From positions 1 through 54,511 of IMG/VR virus record IMGVR_UViG_3300025695_000014: a DNA stretch of 54,511 nucleotides. The stretch is one strand, 5' to 3'. The position numbers were made by a program, and so were the translations under genes. This DNA comes from a virus. Positions 7,486-13,633 of this stretch are shown piece after piece; within the stretch, counting starts at the first letter, position 1; each line of letters opens with the position of its first letter. The notes beneath the pieces are model-generated. The model did no database searches and was not told the DNA's origin. It saw only the letters and a program-made list of their open reading frames with translations.

Positions 7486-7842
7486 TTACCTATTTGGGTC
7501 ATAAAATTCTTCAGCACTTACAGTAACAGCCAAAGTATTTGATGTTCCTGCAGCAACAATTAGTTTGTCTCCTGCGTGAAGATACAAAGGTTTATCTACT
7601 GTAAAAACAGATTCGAAGGCTTTACCGTCGAGGGCATGATTATCTAAAAGAATATGTGTCGTTGTGTCATCTGCGTGATAAAACTTCAGGGTATAGTTTC
7701 GTGTGCTGCTATCGTTGTTGCTCACGAACAAATGCTCGACGTGAGATGAAAAATTTGCCGGAACCACATATATATCTGTATCGCTTGTGGTGGACAAAGC
7801 GACAGATTCCGTAAAAAACTTGCTGTTACCGACGATAGGCAT
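7486..7842 (-). CDS. Small beta-rich virion protein (118 aa)
   Basis: A 118-residue protein of alternating beta strands (…DIYVVPANFSSHVEHLFVSN… and PLYLHAGDKLIVAAGTSNTL). This pattern is found in small decoration or baseplate-like proteins next to adaptor genes in marine podoviruses. There is no signal peptide and no membrane helix. The start ATG shares one base with the stop of the 40-residue gene before it (TGATG). It is likely structural, but the exact place in the virion is unknown. Confidence 0.7.
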   Translation of the reverse strand: MPIVGNSKFFTESVALSTTSDTDIYVVPANFSSHVEHLFVSNNDSSTRNYTLKFYHADDTTTHILLDNHALDGKAFESVFTVDKPLYLHAGDKLIVAAGTSNTLAVTVSAEEFYDPNR

Positions 7843-7964
7843 CAGTCACGATTCTTTTTTAAAAGGTTACGATGCTTTGTCCACAACCAGTTGTCCACCG
7901 CTGCGAACAATATACTAATGCGTAACAAAATCATAGCGACGCGATATCTAATCTTTTTCTTCAT
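7842..7964 (-). CDS. 40-residue single-membrane-helix protein
   Basis: A 40-codon frame fits exactly between its neighbours. Its ATG (7962-7964) shares one base with the upstream stop (TGATG), and its stop TGA (7842-7844) shares one base with the downstream ATG (TGATG). It starts MKKKIRYRVAMILLRISILF, has one hydrophobic helix (about residues 8-24) and ends with basic residues (KHRNLLKKNRD). Double TGATG coupling makes chance unlikely. The function is unknown; small membrane proteins beside lysis and tail genes are common. Confidence 0.75.
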   Translation of the reverse strand: MKKKIRYRVAMILLRISILFAAVDNWLWTKHRNLLKKNRD

Positions 7965-8221
7965 CACACTTTCCTGTAAGATTTAGTCTTCTTGGCGATA
8001 GCTTTAGGCTGTTTTGCAACTTGCTTACCAGCCTTAGTAGCCTTGCGCTTCGCACGGGTAGTGGCTGCGTACTCCTTCGAACTGAGTGCCTTGATGGCTT
8101 TCTCCGGAAGGTAACGTTCTCCTGTAGCCTTCGAACCCTGTGTAGAGGGTTTTCCAGACTTTGTGCGCCACTTTTGTTTAGTCCACGATTTAAGGGACTT
8201 CTGACTTTTAGCCAATGCCAC
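7964..8221 (-). CDS. Basic conserved protein, DUF5872-like (85 aa)
   Basis: A very Lys/Arg-rich 85-residue protein with the motif 'SLKSWTKQKWRTKSGKPS' near the start and 'GERYLPEKAIKALSSKEYAA' in the middle. This resembles DUF5872, small basic proteins found in many marine phages. There are no membrane segments. It overlaps the preceding gene by 14 bp. The basic character suggests nucleic-acid contact or packaging with the genome, but no function is established. Confidence 0.8.
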   Translation of the reverse strand: MALAKSQKSLKSWTKQKWRTKSGKPSTQGSKATGERYLPEKAIKALSSKEYAATTRAKRKATKAGKQVAKQPKAIAKKTKSYRKV

Positions 8222-8426
8222 TGCCGTCTCCAGTAAGTCTCAACAGGGTTTCTAATTTTCCGTTGGCGTCTTCCCATTTTTCAAGTGCCGTATCCATTTC
8301 TTTGATAAGGTCGGGATGTTCGCCAACACCAATAGGGTTGTTAAGGTAGTTTTCAAGGACATGCTCTGCGTGTTTCTTCTGGGCTTTGTATTGGAACACA
8401 AGGGCGTCGATGGCAAGTTGCTTCAT
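8208..8426 (-). CDS. Small helical conserved phage protein (72 aa)
   Basis: A helical protein with the motif 'NYLNNPIGVGEHPDLIKEMD', seen in a widespread small protein of marine phages. I chose the ATG at 8424-8426 because GGAG stands 8 bases upstream; the alternative ATG three codons earlier directly abuts GGAG. It overlaps the next gene by 14 bp. The likely form is a short coiled coil; the function is unknown. Confidence 0.75.
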   Translation of the reverse strand: MKQLAIDALVFQYKAQKKHAEHVLENYLNNPIGVGEHPDLIKEMDTALEKWEDANGKLETLLRLTGDGSGIG

Positions 8427-8443
8427 AAGTAACATCTCCGGTT

Positions 8444-8478
8444 AACCTTATTATACACCATTTTGCAACCTAACGCAA
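8444..8478 (-). promoter_or_regulatory. Possible sigma70 promoter with perfect -10
   Basis: Minus strand TATAAT at 8450-8455 with TTGCGT (8473-8478) 17 bases upstream. The -10 is perfect and the -35 is poor. It lies in the gap between the 144-residue gene and the 72-residue gene. Confidence 0.4.
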
Positions 8479-8904
8479 GCCTTTTAAGAAGTACACTGCT
8501 ATTGCAATCGCCCCAAGACCTACAATTATGGCTGCTGCGATAACCGACACCTCGATAATCATCTGGCGTTTGGCTCGTGCCTTCTGTTCCTGTTCGCGGC
8601 GTTGCTTTCGTGCTTCTGCCTGAAATCGTTGCCAATCATTCCACAAGCCGGGACGACCTGTGTAAATCATGATTTGCTTGAGTTCGTCTTCCCGTTGTTT
8701 GATGGCTTCGAGAGCCATGAAGTTTTCAAGGTCCGAACCGGAAGCACTTCCCTTCGCCTTACCTTGTACTTTGCGTTCAATTTCTTCCTTTGCACCCACG
8801 AACTTGCCGATTGCACTTCCGGCTTTTGCGAGGTCCCCTGCATTTTGGACAGCAGACTTAATAACGCCAAACGCCGCATTTGCTGCTGCCAATTCTGCTA
8901 ACAT
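8470..8904 (-). CDS. Conserved phage protein with C-terminal membrane helix (144 aa)
   Basis: Starts MLAELAAANAAFGVIK and contains 'LENFMALEAIKQREDELKQI' followed by 'MIYTGRPGLWNDWQRFQAEA', a strongly conserved combination in short-tailed marine phages. A charged coiled-coil stretch (about residues 95-112) is followed by one membrane helix (about 114-138). GAGGTG lies 6 bases before the ATG. The position among lysis and tail genes is typical. The function is not known; it may be a membrane-linked ejection or lysis helper. Confidence 0.8.
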   Translation of the reverse strand: MLAELAAANAAFGVIKSAVQNAGDLAKAGSAIGKFVGAKEEIERKVQGKAKGSASGSDLENFMALEAIKQREDELKQIMIYTGRPGLWNDWQRFQAEARKQRREQEQKARAKRQMIIEVSVIAAAIIVGLGAIAIAVYFLKGLR

Positions 8905-8905
8905 G

Positions 8906-9133
8906 TCAGTACACCTCTACAACGCCTTCTTTTATATACTTAGGTATGCAATATGCGGTAACACGGTCTCGTTCATCCACCCAATCACGATAGGTGTAGC
9001 TTCCATAACGTCTTGACAATTCAGCGGCATAGAAGTTGCAGTCCGTAATACTCCTGAAATACATGTCTCCACTAGCAAGGTAACGGCTTTCTCCAGTTCC
9101 GATGTAGACAAGAAGCAAGAAGACGTGGGCCAT
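8906..9133 (-). CDS. Small protein with hydrophobic N-terminus (75 aa)
   Basis: The start ATG at 9131-9133 gives MAHVFLLLVYIGTGESRYL, a short hydrophobic N-terminal stretch resembling a signal or anchor. Two Cys follow (near residues 31 and 60) with a Tyr/Arg-rich middle. Its start lies 5 bases after the stop of the preceding gene. Longer versions of the frame would need rare starts and overlap the upstream gene. Comparable small exported proteins are frequent near phage lysis genes; the function is unknown. Confidence 0.65.
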   Translation of the reverse strand: MAHVFLLLVYIGTGESRYLASGDMYFRSITDCNFYAAELSRRYGSYTYRDWVDERDRVTAYCIPKYIKEGVVEVY

Positions 9134-9137
9134 TCCA

Positions 9138-9491
9138 TTATGACTTATAGCCCCCACCAGCTTTCTTGTAAGCAGATGCCAGCATCTGTGCCTTTCGTGC
9201 TGACCACTGTCCGGGTTTACCGCCCTTATCACCAGCCTTGATACGTTCGAACTGTTGCTTTCTCATTCCGGGCTTAGTGTAGTTGCCAGCTTCATTAACT
9301 CGACTTTTGCTTTTCGTTTCACCGCCCTTCGCATAGCCAGTCTTTCCAACCGACCCTCCTTGCGCTTTCTTTTCAACACCCGTGATTTTGCCAGCGTTCC
9401 TGCTTGCGTAGAAGACCTGTTCACCCTTCTTCCCCCCGTAAGTGCGTTGCATTGATTTCATAATGTCTTTGCCTTTTTTAGTTAGGGGCAT
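9138..9491 (-). CDS. Basic conserved protein with two marine-phage motifs (117 aa)
   Basis: The N-terminal part has 'MPLTKKGKDIMKSMQRTYG' and 'GEQVFYASRNAGKITGVE', a motif set found as a stand-alone protein in many marine phages. The C-terminal part has 'GGKPGQWSARKAQMLASAYK', another conserved motif. A Gly/Lys-rich linker joins them, so the gene looks like a fusion of two small basic proteins. I chose the second of two adjacent ATG codons because relatives start MPLT. It is probably packaged with or binds nucleic acid; no proven role. Confidence 0.75.
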   Translation of the reverse strand: MPLTKKGKDIMKSMQRTYGGKKGEQVFYASRNAGKITGVEKKAQGGSVGKTGYAKGGETKSKSRVNEAGNYTKPGMRKQQFERIKAGDKGGKPGQWSARKAQMLASAYKKAGGGYKS

Positions 9492-9736
9492 CACGTACCT
9501 CGTGGGCTTGTATATTTTTTATTGGTGAGTTTATCAAAACTTTCTTTTGAAAGGGGGGCGTTGTACTCGTGATATTCGTGAGTATAACCGTCGGTTTCTT
9601 TTTCAACTGTTCTACCCCGAATAACTCCCTGACGAATTTTGGGAGGGGGAGTAGGTCGAGTGCTATAGTTTTGTCCTTGTTCTTTATTTTTTTCTGCGGA
9701 GGAATCTGCAGAACGAGGGACTTGATATCTTGTCAT
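9491..9736 (-). CDS. Hydrophilic hypothetical protein (81 aa)
   Basis: An 81-residue polar protein, mostly disordered in composition (SSAEKNKEQGQN, Pro-rich TRPTPPPKIRQG), ending with a His/Tyr/Lys-rich segment. It sits directly between the lysozyme gene and the basic protein gene; its last codons (CGA GGT) are the ribosome-binding site for the next gene. I recognise no domain. Confidence 0.6.
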   Translation of the reverse strand: MTRYQVPRSADSSAEKNKEQGQNYSTRPTPPPKIRQGVIRGRTVEKETDGYTHEYHEYNAPLSKESFDKLTNKKYTSPRGT

Positions 9737-9737
9737 T

Positions 9738-10223
9738 TTAAAATTCTCCCTTTCTCATAGCTTCGGAAAGTTTGTGTGCGCGATTGCCAACCTGCCTAGC
9801 CCACAGCGAGTCGGTCATTTCAAAACTTGCAGACTCGAAGTTCGCGTCGTGGATTGCGTACCACATCTTTTTGAACTTACACAGGCGAGGGACACCCATG
9901 TTGAAGGCCATGTCAACAAGTATCATTTGGCGAACCGCATCGAGGTTATCAACACACGGGTGAACTGCGACCAGTTCCTTTTCGACAATTCGAATATCGT
10001 TCATAGCCATGTACCGTGCATCAGCTTCAGAGATACCCTTTTTGTATACCTCTTCCATGCCGGATATGCCCATGTATTCTAGCTCTTCTTTGGTAATACC
10101 CCGGTCACGAAGGTTACGACCGATGCCGATGGTGTCGATGCCGAGCGTATCTTGGTATACTTGGCAGACCATTCCTTCGTGTTCGATTACTTTATCAAGC
10201 AGGTGGCTTGTGTCGTATTTCAT
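9738..10223 (-). CDS. Endolysin, T4-type lysozyme (GH24, 161 aa)
   Basis: Hydrolyses the peptidoglycan glycan strand at lysis. The GH24 catalytic set is present: Glu16 in IEHEG, Asp25 in YQDTLG and Thr31 in DTIGIGRN, spaced as in T4 lysozyme (E11, D20, T26). The length of 161 is normal. There is no signal peptide, so it depends on the holin encoded just upstream (10421-10822). The start ATG lies directly after the small membrane-protein gene, which makes a compact lysis cassette of holin, small membrane protein and lysozyme. Confidence 0.95.
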   Translation of the reverse strand: MKYDTSHLLDKVIEHEGMVCQVYQDTLGIDTIGIGRNLRDRGITKEELEYMGISGMEEVYKKGISEADARYMAMNDIRIVEKELVAVHPCVDNLDAVRQMILVDMAFNMGVPRLCKFKKMWYAIHDANFESASFEMTDSLWARQVGNRAHKLSEAMRKGEF

Positions 10224-10424
10224 CTACTTCTTTCCTTCGTTGCTCATCCAAACGCCAAACGCACCTGTCATAGCTCCCATGACAACGGAGACAAACGCTG
10301 ATTGTGGTGCTGTCGGGTCTTCCAAGCTCATAAACCACTCTGCACAACGCCAACTCATTAAGGTCATTATCAGCATCATAAATCGTGGAAGTATTTTCCA
10401 TTCTAAGATTTGCTTCGAACTCAC
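10224..10424 (-). CDS. Two-helix membrane protein of lysis cassette (66 aa)
   Basis: A 66-residue protein with two hydrophobic helices (about residues 14-31 and 43-58) separated by 'SLEDPTAPQSAF', and a short charged tail. It overlaps the 3TM holin gene by 4 bp (ATGA) and is followed directly by the lysozyme. Similar two-helix proteins with 'PTA.QSAFVS.V.GAMTG.F' occur beside lysins in cyanophages and pelagiphages. It is likely a second holin, antiholin or pinholin-like partner; which one is not decidable from sequence. Confidence 0.75.
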   Translation of the reverse strand: MSSKQILEWKILPRFMMLIMTLMSWRCAEWFMSLEDPTAPQSAFVSVVMGAMTGAFGVWMSNEGKK

Positions 10425-10822
10425 TTGGTCAGTCCTTTGACCTTTTCTACTGTTCTCAAGCCGCCAAGTCCTAACATTCCAAGAAGCACAGTCATTAGGC
10501 TATCCATGTCAAACACAGGCAACTCAGGTAGTTCCATACCTGCCATCCCTGCACCGAAAATGATGAACGGAGCTAGGATAAAATGCCATGCCATCGCAAA
10601 AGAAAGCACCCACCCAAGAAAGGGACGCCAACCCGCTACAAAAATAGACCGATGCTGGGCTTCGGCCTTGTTTATTTCGAGTTGCCCCATCGCTTGTTGC
10701 TGGGCATGTTTTTGAGACATCGTGGCTATTTCGTGAGCCAGCTTTGCCTTTTGGTCTTTGTCTTCAATGAACTGGTCAAGAAGATTTGTTACGGGACCGA
10801 TAAGATTTGCTAACATTTCCAT
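10421..10822 (-). CDS. Holin, 3TM gene-transfer-agent type (133 aa)
   Basis: The cytoplasmic N-terminal helix region (residues 1-58) is charged. 'RPFLGWVLSFAMAWHFILAP' follows at about 66-85, then a further hydrophobic segment, and 'LLGMLGLGGLRTVEK' near the C-terminus. This pattern is that of the 'holin of 3TMs, for gene-transfer release' family common in alphaproteobacterial phages. It should form lesions that release the lysozyme encoded two genes on. Its ATG overlaps the end of the DUF6321-like gene. Confidence 0.85.
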   Translation of the reverse strand: MEMLANLIGPVTNLLDQFIEDKDQKAKLAHEIATMSQKHAQQQAMGQLEINKAEAQHRSIFVAGWRPFLGWVLSFAMAWHFILAPFIIFGAGMAGMELPELPVFDMDSLMTVLLGMLGLGGLRTVEKVKGLTK

Positions 10823-11106
10823 CTCTTTCTTGCTTGGCGAAGACGACTGTTTGGGTCTTTCGCTGCTTTCGGAAACTTCTTCATTTGTCCGGCAGACCGC
10901 GCACAGAAAGACTTGCGTCGCTTGGCGTCCTTGCTTCCGGCTTTTACCTTTCCGGTCACCGCTGTTTTGAGCTTCGAACCGGGATTCTTTTTTCTATATT
11001 CCTTGACGCCTTTTGCTGTCATACCCGCACCAGACTTGGTAGGGCGATAGTTCGCGCCTTTTCCTGTCGTGGTTCGTTTGATGGGGTTTTCTTTTTTGCG
11101 TGGCAT
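10810..11106 (-). CDS. Basic conserved protein, DUF6321-like (98 aa)
   Basis: Strongly basic, with 'MTAKGVKEYRKKNPGSKL' and 'RRKSFCARSAGQMKKFPKAA' followed by 'DPNSRLRQARKRWKC' at the C-terminus. These two blocks define DUF6321, found in very many marine phages and bacteria. Three Cys are present. The start ATG at 11104-11106 is preferred over an upstream TTG. It is the first gene behind a strong promoter and heads the lysis operon. The role is unknown; nucleic-acid binding is plausible from charge. Confidence 0.85.
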   Translation of the reverse strand: MPRKKENPIKRTTTGKGANYRPTKSGAGMTAKGVKEYRKKNPGSKLKTAVTGKVKAGSKDAKRRKSFCARSAGQMKKFPKAAKDPNSRLRQARKRWKC

Positions 11107-11126
11107 AGGGTTTACCCCCGGCAAGG

Positions 11127-11162
11127 TTGATTGCTTATATCATATAAATTAAAAGTCGTCAA
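11127..11162 (-). promoter_or_regulatory. Sigma70 promoter for lysis operon
   Basis: On the minus strand TTGACG (11157-11162) and TATAAG (11134-11139) are 17 bases apart; predicted start near 11127, about 20 bases before the DUF6321-like ATG. The spacer is AT-rich. It sits directly behind a GC-rich hairpin. Confidence 0.75.
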
Positions 11163-11186
11163 GGGGGAAAGTTACCCCTCCCCCTC
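11163..11186 (-). terminator. GC hairpin behind capsid genes (weak terminator/attenuator)
   Basis: Minus-strand G5…C5 stem with a loop of about 12 bases, 12-30 bases after the stop of the 137-residue gene. The bases that follow (TTGACGACTTTT) contain the promoter -35 rather than a clean T-run, so termination is probably partial. Confidence 0.45.
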
Positions 11187-11197
11187 AACTAAGATGT

Positions 11198-11611
11198 TTA
11201 GGCGAATGCCGCAGCAGTTTCACCTGCACCTAGCTCTGCCATAAGAGCAAACACGCGAACCTTGCCAGCAAAGTCAGCAGTGTCAACAGACAGGTCAATG
11301 GTGTCGGCTGCAGTATACAGCTTTGGAGTAGCACTCATTTCTACGCCATTGGCGGTGTTACCGTCGAGGTCAGAAACCCAGAGGTCAACGTCAGTGTCGC
11401 CCAGTTCAATGAGCGAAGTTGCGCCACCTGCAGTCAGGATTTCAACACCTGCCATAAGGACAAGAGTGTTAGCGTTCATTTCGATTGCCTGAACAATATC
11501 CGTACCAGCAACGAGGTTGGTGGTGGAAAAGTCCAGAACAACTTCAACGAGTTGAGGCTTGATACCGACAGGGACGCCAGCAGCAGCATTAGTTACAGTG
11601 TAAGTAGCCAT
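11198..11611 (-). CDS. Probable capsid decoration protein (137 aa)
   Basis: Directly downstream of the capsid gene. A 137-residue acidic, Ala/Thr/Val-rich protein of beta character (e.g. 'SLIELGDTDVDLWVSDLDGN'), without Cys or membrane segments. This composition and position match head decoration or cement proteins in short-tailed marine phages. No exact family is recognised, so the call rests on context. Confidence 0.65.
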   Translation of the reverse strand: MATYTVTNAAAGVPVGIKPQLVEVVLDFSTTNLVAGTDIVQAIEMNANTLVLMAGVEILTAGGATSLIELGDTDVDLWVSDLDGNTANGVEMSATPKLYTAADTIDLSVDTADFAGKVRVFALMAELGAGETAAAFA

Positions 11612-11626
11612 TATCTAGTCTCCCTA

Positions 11627-12601
11627 TTAGTCTAAGCTAACGACGCCACGAACGAGTGCTTCTGGGCGAAGGACCTTACGTCCAAACACATGAAGACCAC
11701 GAACGATGTCGCTGAAGGTTTCAGTTGAGCGAACAACTTCTGTTTTCGCGATGTGCGAAGCAGTAGCTGTTGAGGACATGTGACCCGCAAGAATTGCGTT
11801 CTCAGTGCCGTCTGTTGCTAGACCAGAGATTGTTACTTGGTCAGTGCCGCCTGTAGAAACAAGGGCAGTTGACTTGTAACACTGGAAGCCAGCAATGTTG
11901 CCCAGCGATACAAGGCCGTTACGCAGAGGTGAAGTTGCGTCGCCAGTAACCTGTACTTCTGCGAACTTCGAACCTGCTGAGAACAGGTGCTTGTAGAAAG
12001 CTGGAGGAGCAACGAACCAACGGTTTTCTTCTGGAACTGACTGGTCGTCCAGAGCCTGTGCCATGATAAGCATGGTGTTGACTGCTGTGTCGCCGGGGCT
12101 GGTTGCACCGCCGATGTCCAGAGCTGTACCCAGTGTGCCGATGCCAGAAATCTGGTCAACAGAAGCACCTGATTCACCTGTCAGGCCAGCGTTGGTTGCC
12201 ATTGCGTCTAGGACGTTAGCGTCGTACTTACGCTTCAGGGAGTATGCACCTGAAGAAGTCGCAAGAGCTTCGAAGTTAACGTGTGACTGACGCTCTTCAA
12301 TGTCGTCAATCTTGAACGCAAAAGCGTTTGCTTGGTCAACAACCATTGTGATTTGGTCGTCGGCAAGGTCTTGTGGGTTAACCACTGAACCGCGAGAGTA
12401 TGCGGATACTGTGATTGTTGGTTCTTTGATGATACGAACCGTGTCGCCAAAGTTCTCAATTTCGCCAGCGTAATCGGTATTGGTGATGTCTTCCGCAACC
12501 GAAGCGCGACGGAAGAATTTGAGAACCTTTTGACTGAAGATTTCCGGTGTAAAGTTACCGGAAGGCAGGTTGTTATAACCTGATGCGCTATCAAAAGCCA
12601 T
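11627..12601 (-). CDS. Major capsid protein (324 aa)
   Basis: Length 324 and composition fit an HK97-fold major capsid protein. The N-terminal part has 'FTPEIFSQKVLKFFRRASV' and a 'DTVRIIKEPTITVSAY' beta segment; the middle has the typical 'NAFAFKIDDIEERQSHVNF' and 'ENRWFVAPPAFYKHL' motifs (inner strand followed by 'W.V.PP'), and the C-terminus has 'VFGRKVLRPEALV'. Such motifs are those of P22-like or HMO-2011-like coats. It follows the scaffold gene and precedes the probable decoration gene, the usual head order. Confidence 0.92.
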   Translation of the reverse strand: MAFDSASGYNNLPSGNFTPEIFSQKVLKFFRRASVAEDITNTDYAGEIENFGDTVRIIKEPTITVSAYSRGSVVNPQDLADDQITMVVDQANAFAFKIDDIEERQSHVNFEALATSSGAYSLKRKYDANVLDAMATNAGLTGESGASVDQISGIGTLGTALDIGGATSPGDTAVNTMLIMAQALDDQSVPEENRWFVAPPAFYKHLFSAGSKFAEVQVTGDATSPLRNGLVSLGNIAGFQCYKSTALVSTGGTDQVTISGLATDGTENAILAGHMSSTATASHIAKTEVVRSTETFSDIVRGLHVFGRKVLRPEALVRGVVSLD

Positions 12602-12630
12602 TGGATTATCCTTCCATTTTTGAGGTTAGG

Positions 12631-13533
12631 TTAGTTGTTGTAGTCGATTCGCCCTTCTGCCCTCGCAGAGTCCAGTTCGCTTTCTAGCTTTTCGAACTCG
12701 TGGGGTTTCATTTTGGCGATTTGTGAAGCCTTCCAAATACGCTTGTTCCCATCGTTTTCTGAGACAATATCTCTTGCTTTTGGGGCTGATACTGCAGATG
12801 CTGCATCAGGCGTACTGGATTTCTTCCGTTTTGTAGTAATTCCTGCATCTACTTTGTACAGATCAATTACTCGTGCAGCCCACTTAACATCCGTATTGTT
12901 TTTATTGATACCATCTGAGATGTTTGTTGGTTGTTCTTGGAGCCACATTAAGAACTTTTCATCCTTTCGCAAATCGTCGAAATCTGGATGTAGGTTCTTT
13001 AGTTCTCGATAAGCGGTTTGAACCTGAAGATTCTTTTCCTTTTCACGAAGTTGTTCAATCTCCTTTTGTAATTCTGTGGTTCTTTCACTGGCTTGCATTG
13101 CTGCAACAGTTTCTACAACCCCATATACATCCGGATATTGTTTTTTGAACTCTTCCAACTCTTCGGTAGTCTTAGGCAAACGAACGTTACTTTCCTGCAG
13201 TTTTTGTTTTGCTCGTTGCTCTAGTTCTGCCTCTTTTTGCTGAAATTCCTTTAGCTTATCATCATAGTGACGTTTTAGATCATCATACCGTTTTTTGTAA
13301 TCGTGATCCGGAGAAGCCTCAGTTTTCGTTGTTGCAAAACTTTCGTTAGAGTCGTCTTCGTTGTTGGTTTCAACACCAGATGCTTCTACTTCATCTTGAG
13401 GGGTATCGTCATCGTCGTCTTCGTAGACGTCTTTTCGATAGTTGCCTTTGTAGAGATTGGCGTTGTTGATTGTTCCAAAGGAATCGTTAGGTTTGTTTCC
13501 GCGATGACCGCGAACTTTTTTTTGGGTTGCCAT
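12631..13533 (-). CDS. Scaffolding protein (300 aa)
   Basis: Acidic and largely helical. Residues about 35-75 are Asp/Glu-rich, and about 85-175 form a long coiled coil ('YDDKLKEFQQKEAELEQRA' and 'LQKEIEQLREKEKNLQ'). The C-terminal helix 'KMKPHEFEKLESELDSARAE' is the usual capsid-binding end. It lies immediately before the major capsid gene. The start is set at ATG 13531-13533 because GAGGT lies 7 bases upstream. It should chaperone capsid assembly and leave the head or be removed. Confidence 0.85.
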   Translation of the reverse strand: MATQKKVRGHRGNKPNDSFGTINNANLYKGNYRKDVYEDDDDDTPQDEVEASGVETNNEDDSNESFATTKTEASPDHDYKKRYDDLKRHYDDKLKEFQQKEAELEQRAKQKLQESNVRLPKTTEELEEFKKQYPDVYGVVETVAAMQASERTTELQKEIEQLREKEKNLQVQTAYRELKNLHPDFDDLRKDEKFLMWLQEQPTNISDGINKNNTDVKWAARVIDLYKVDAGITTKRKKSSTPDAASAVSAPKARDIVSENDGNKRIWKASQIAKMKPHEFEKLESELDSARAEGRIDYNN

Positions 13534-13633
13534 TTTATTTACCTCATCATGCGGGGCCACATGGCTGTGGGTAGCCGCTTCGGTTGTGTCGGGGCCGCTG
13601 GACGGGTAGCCGACGAATTCTTCTACTGGGCTT

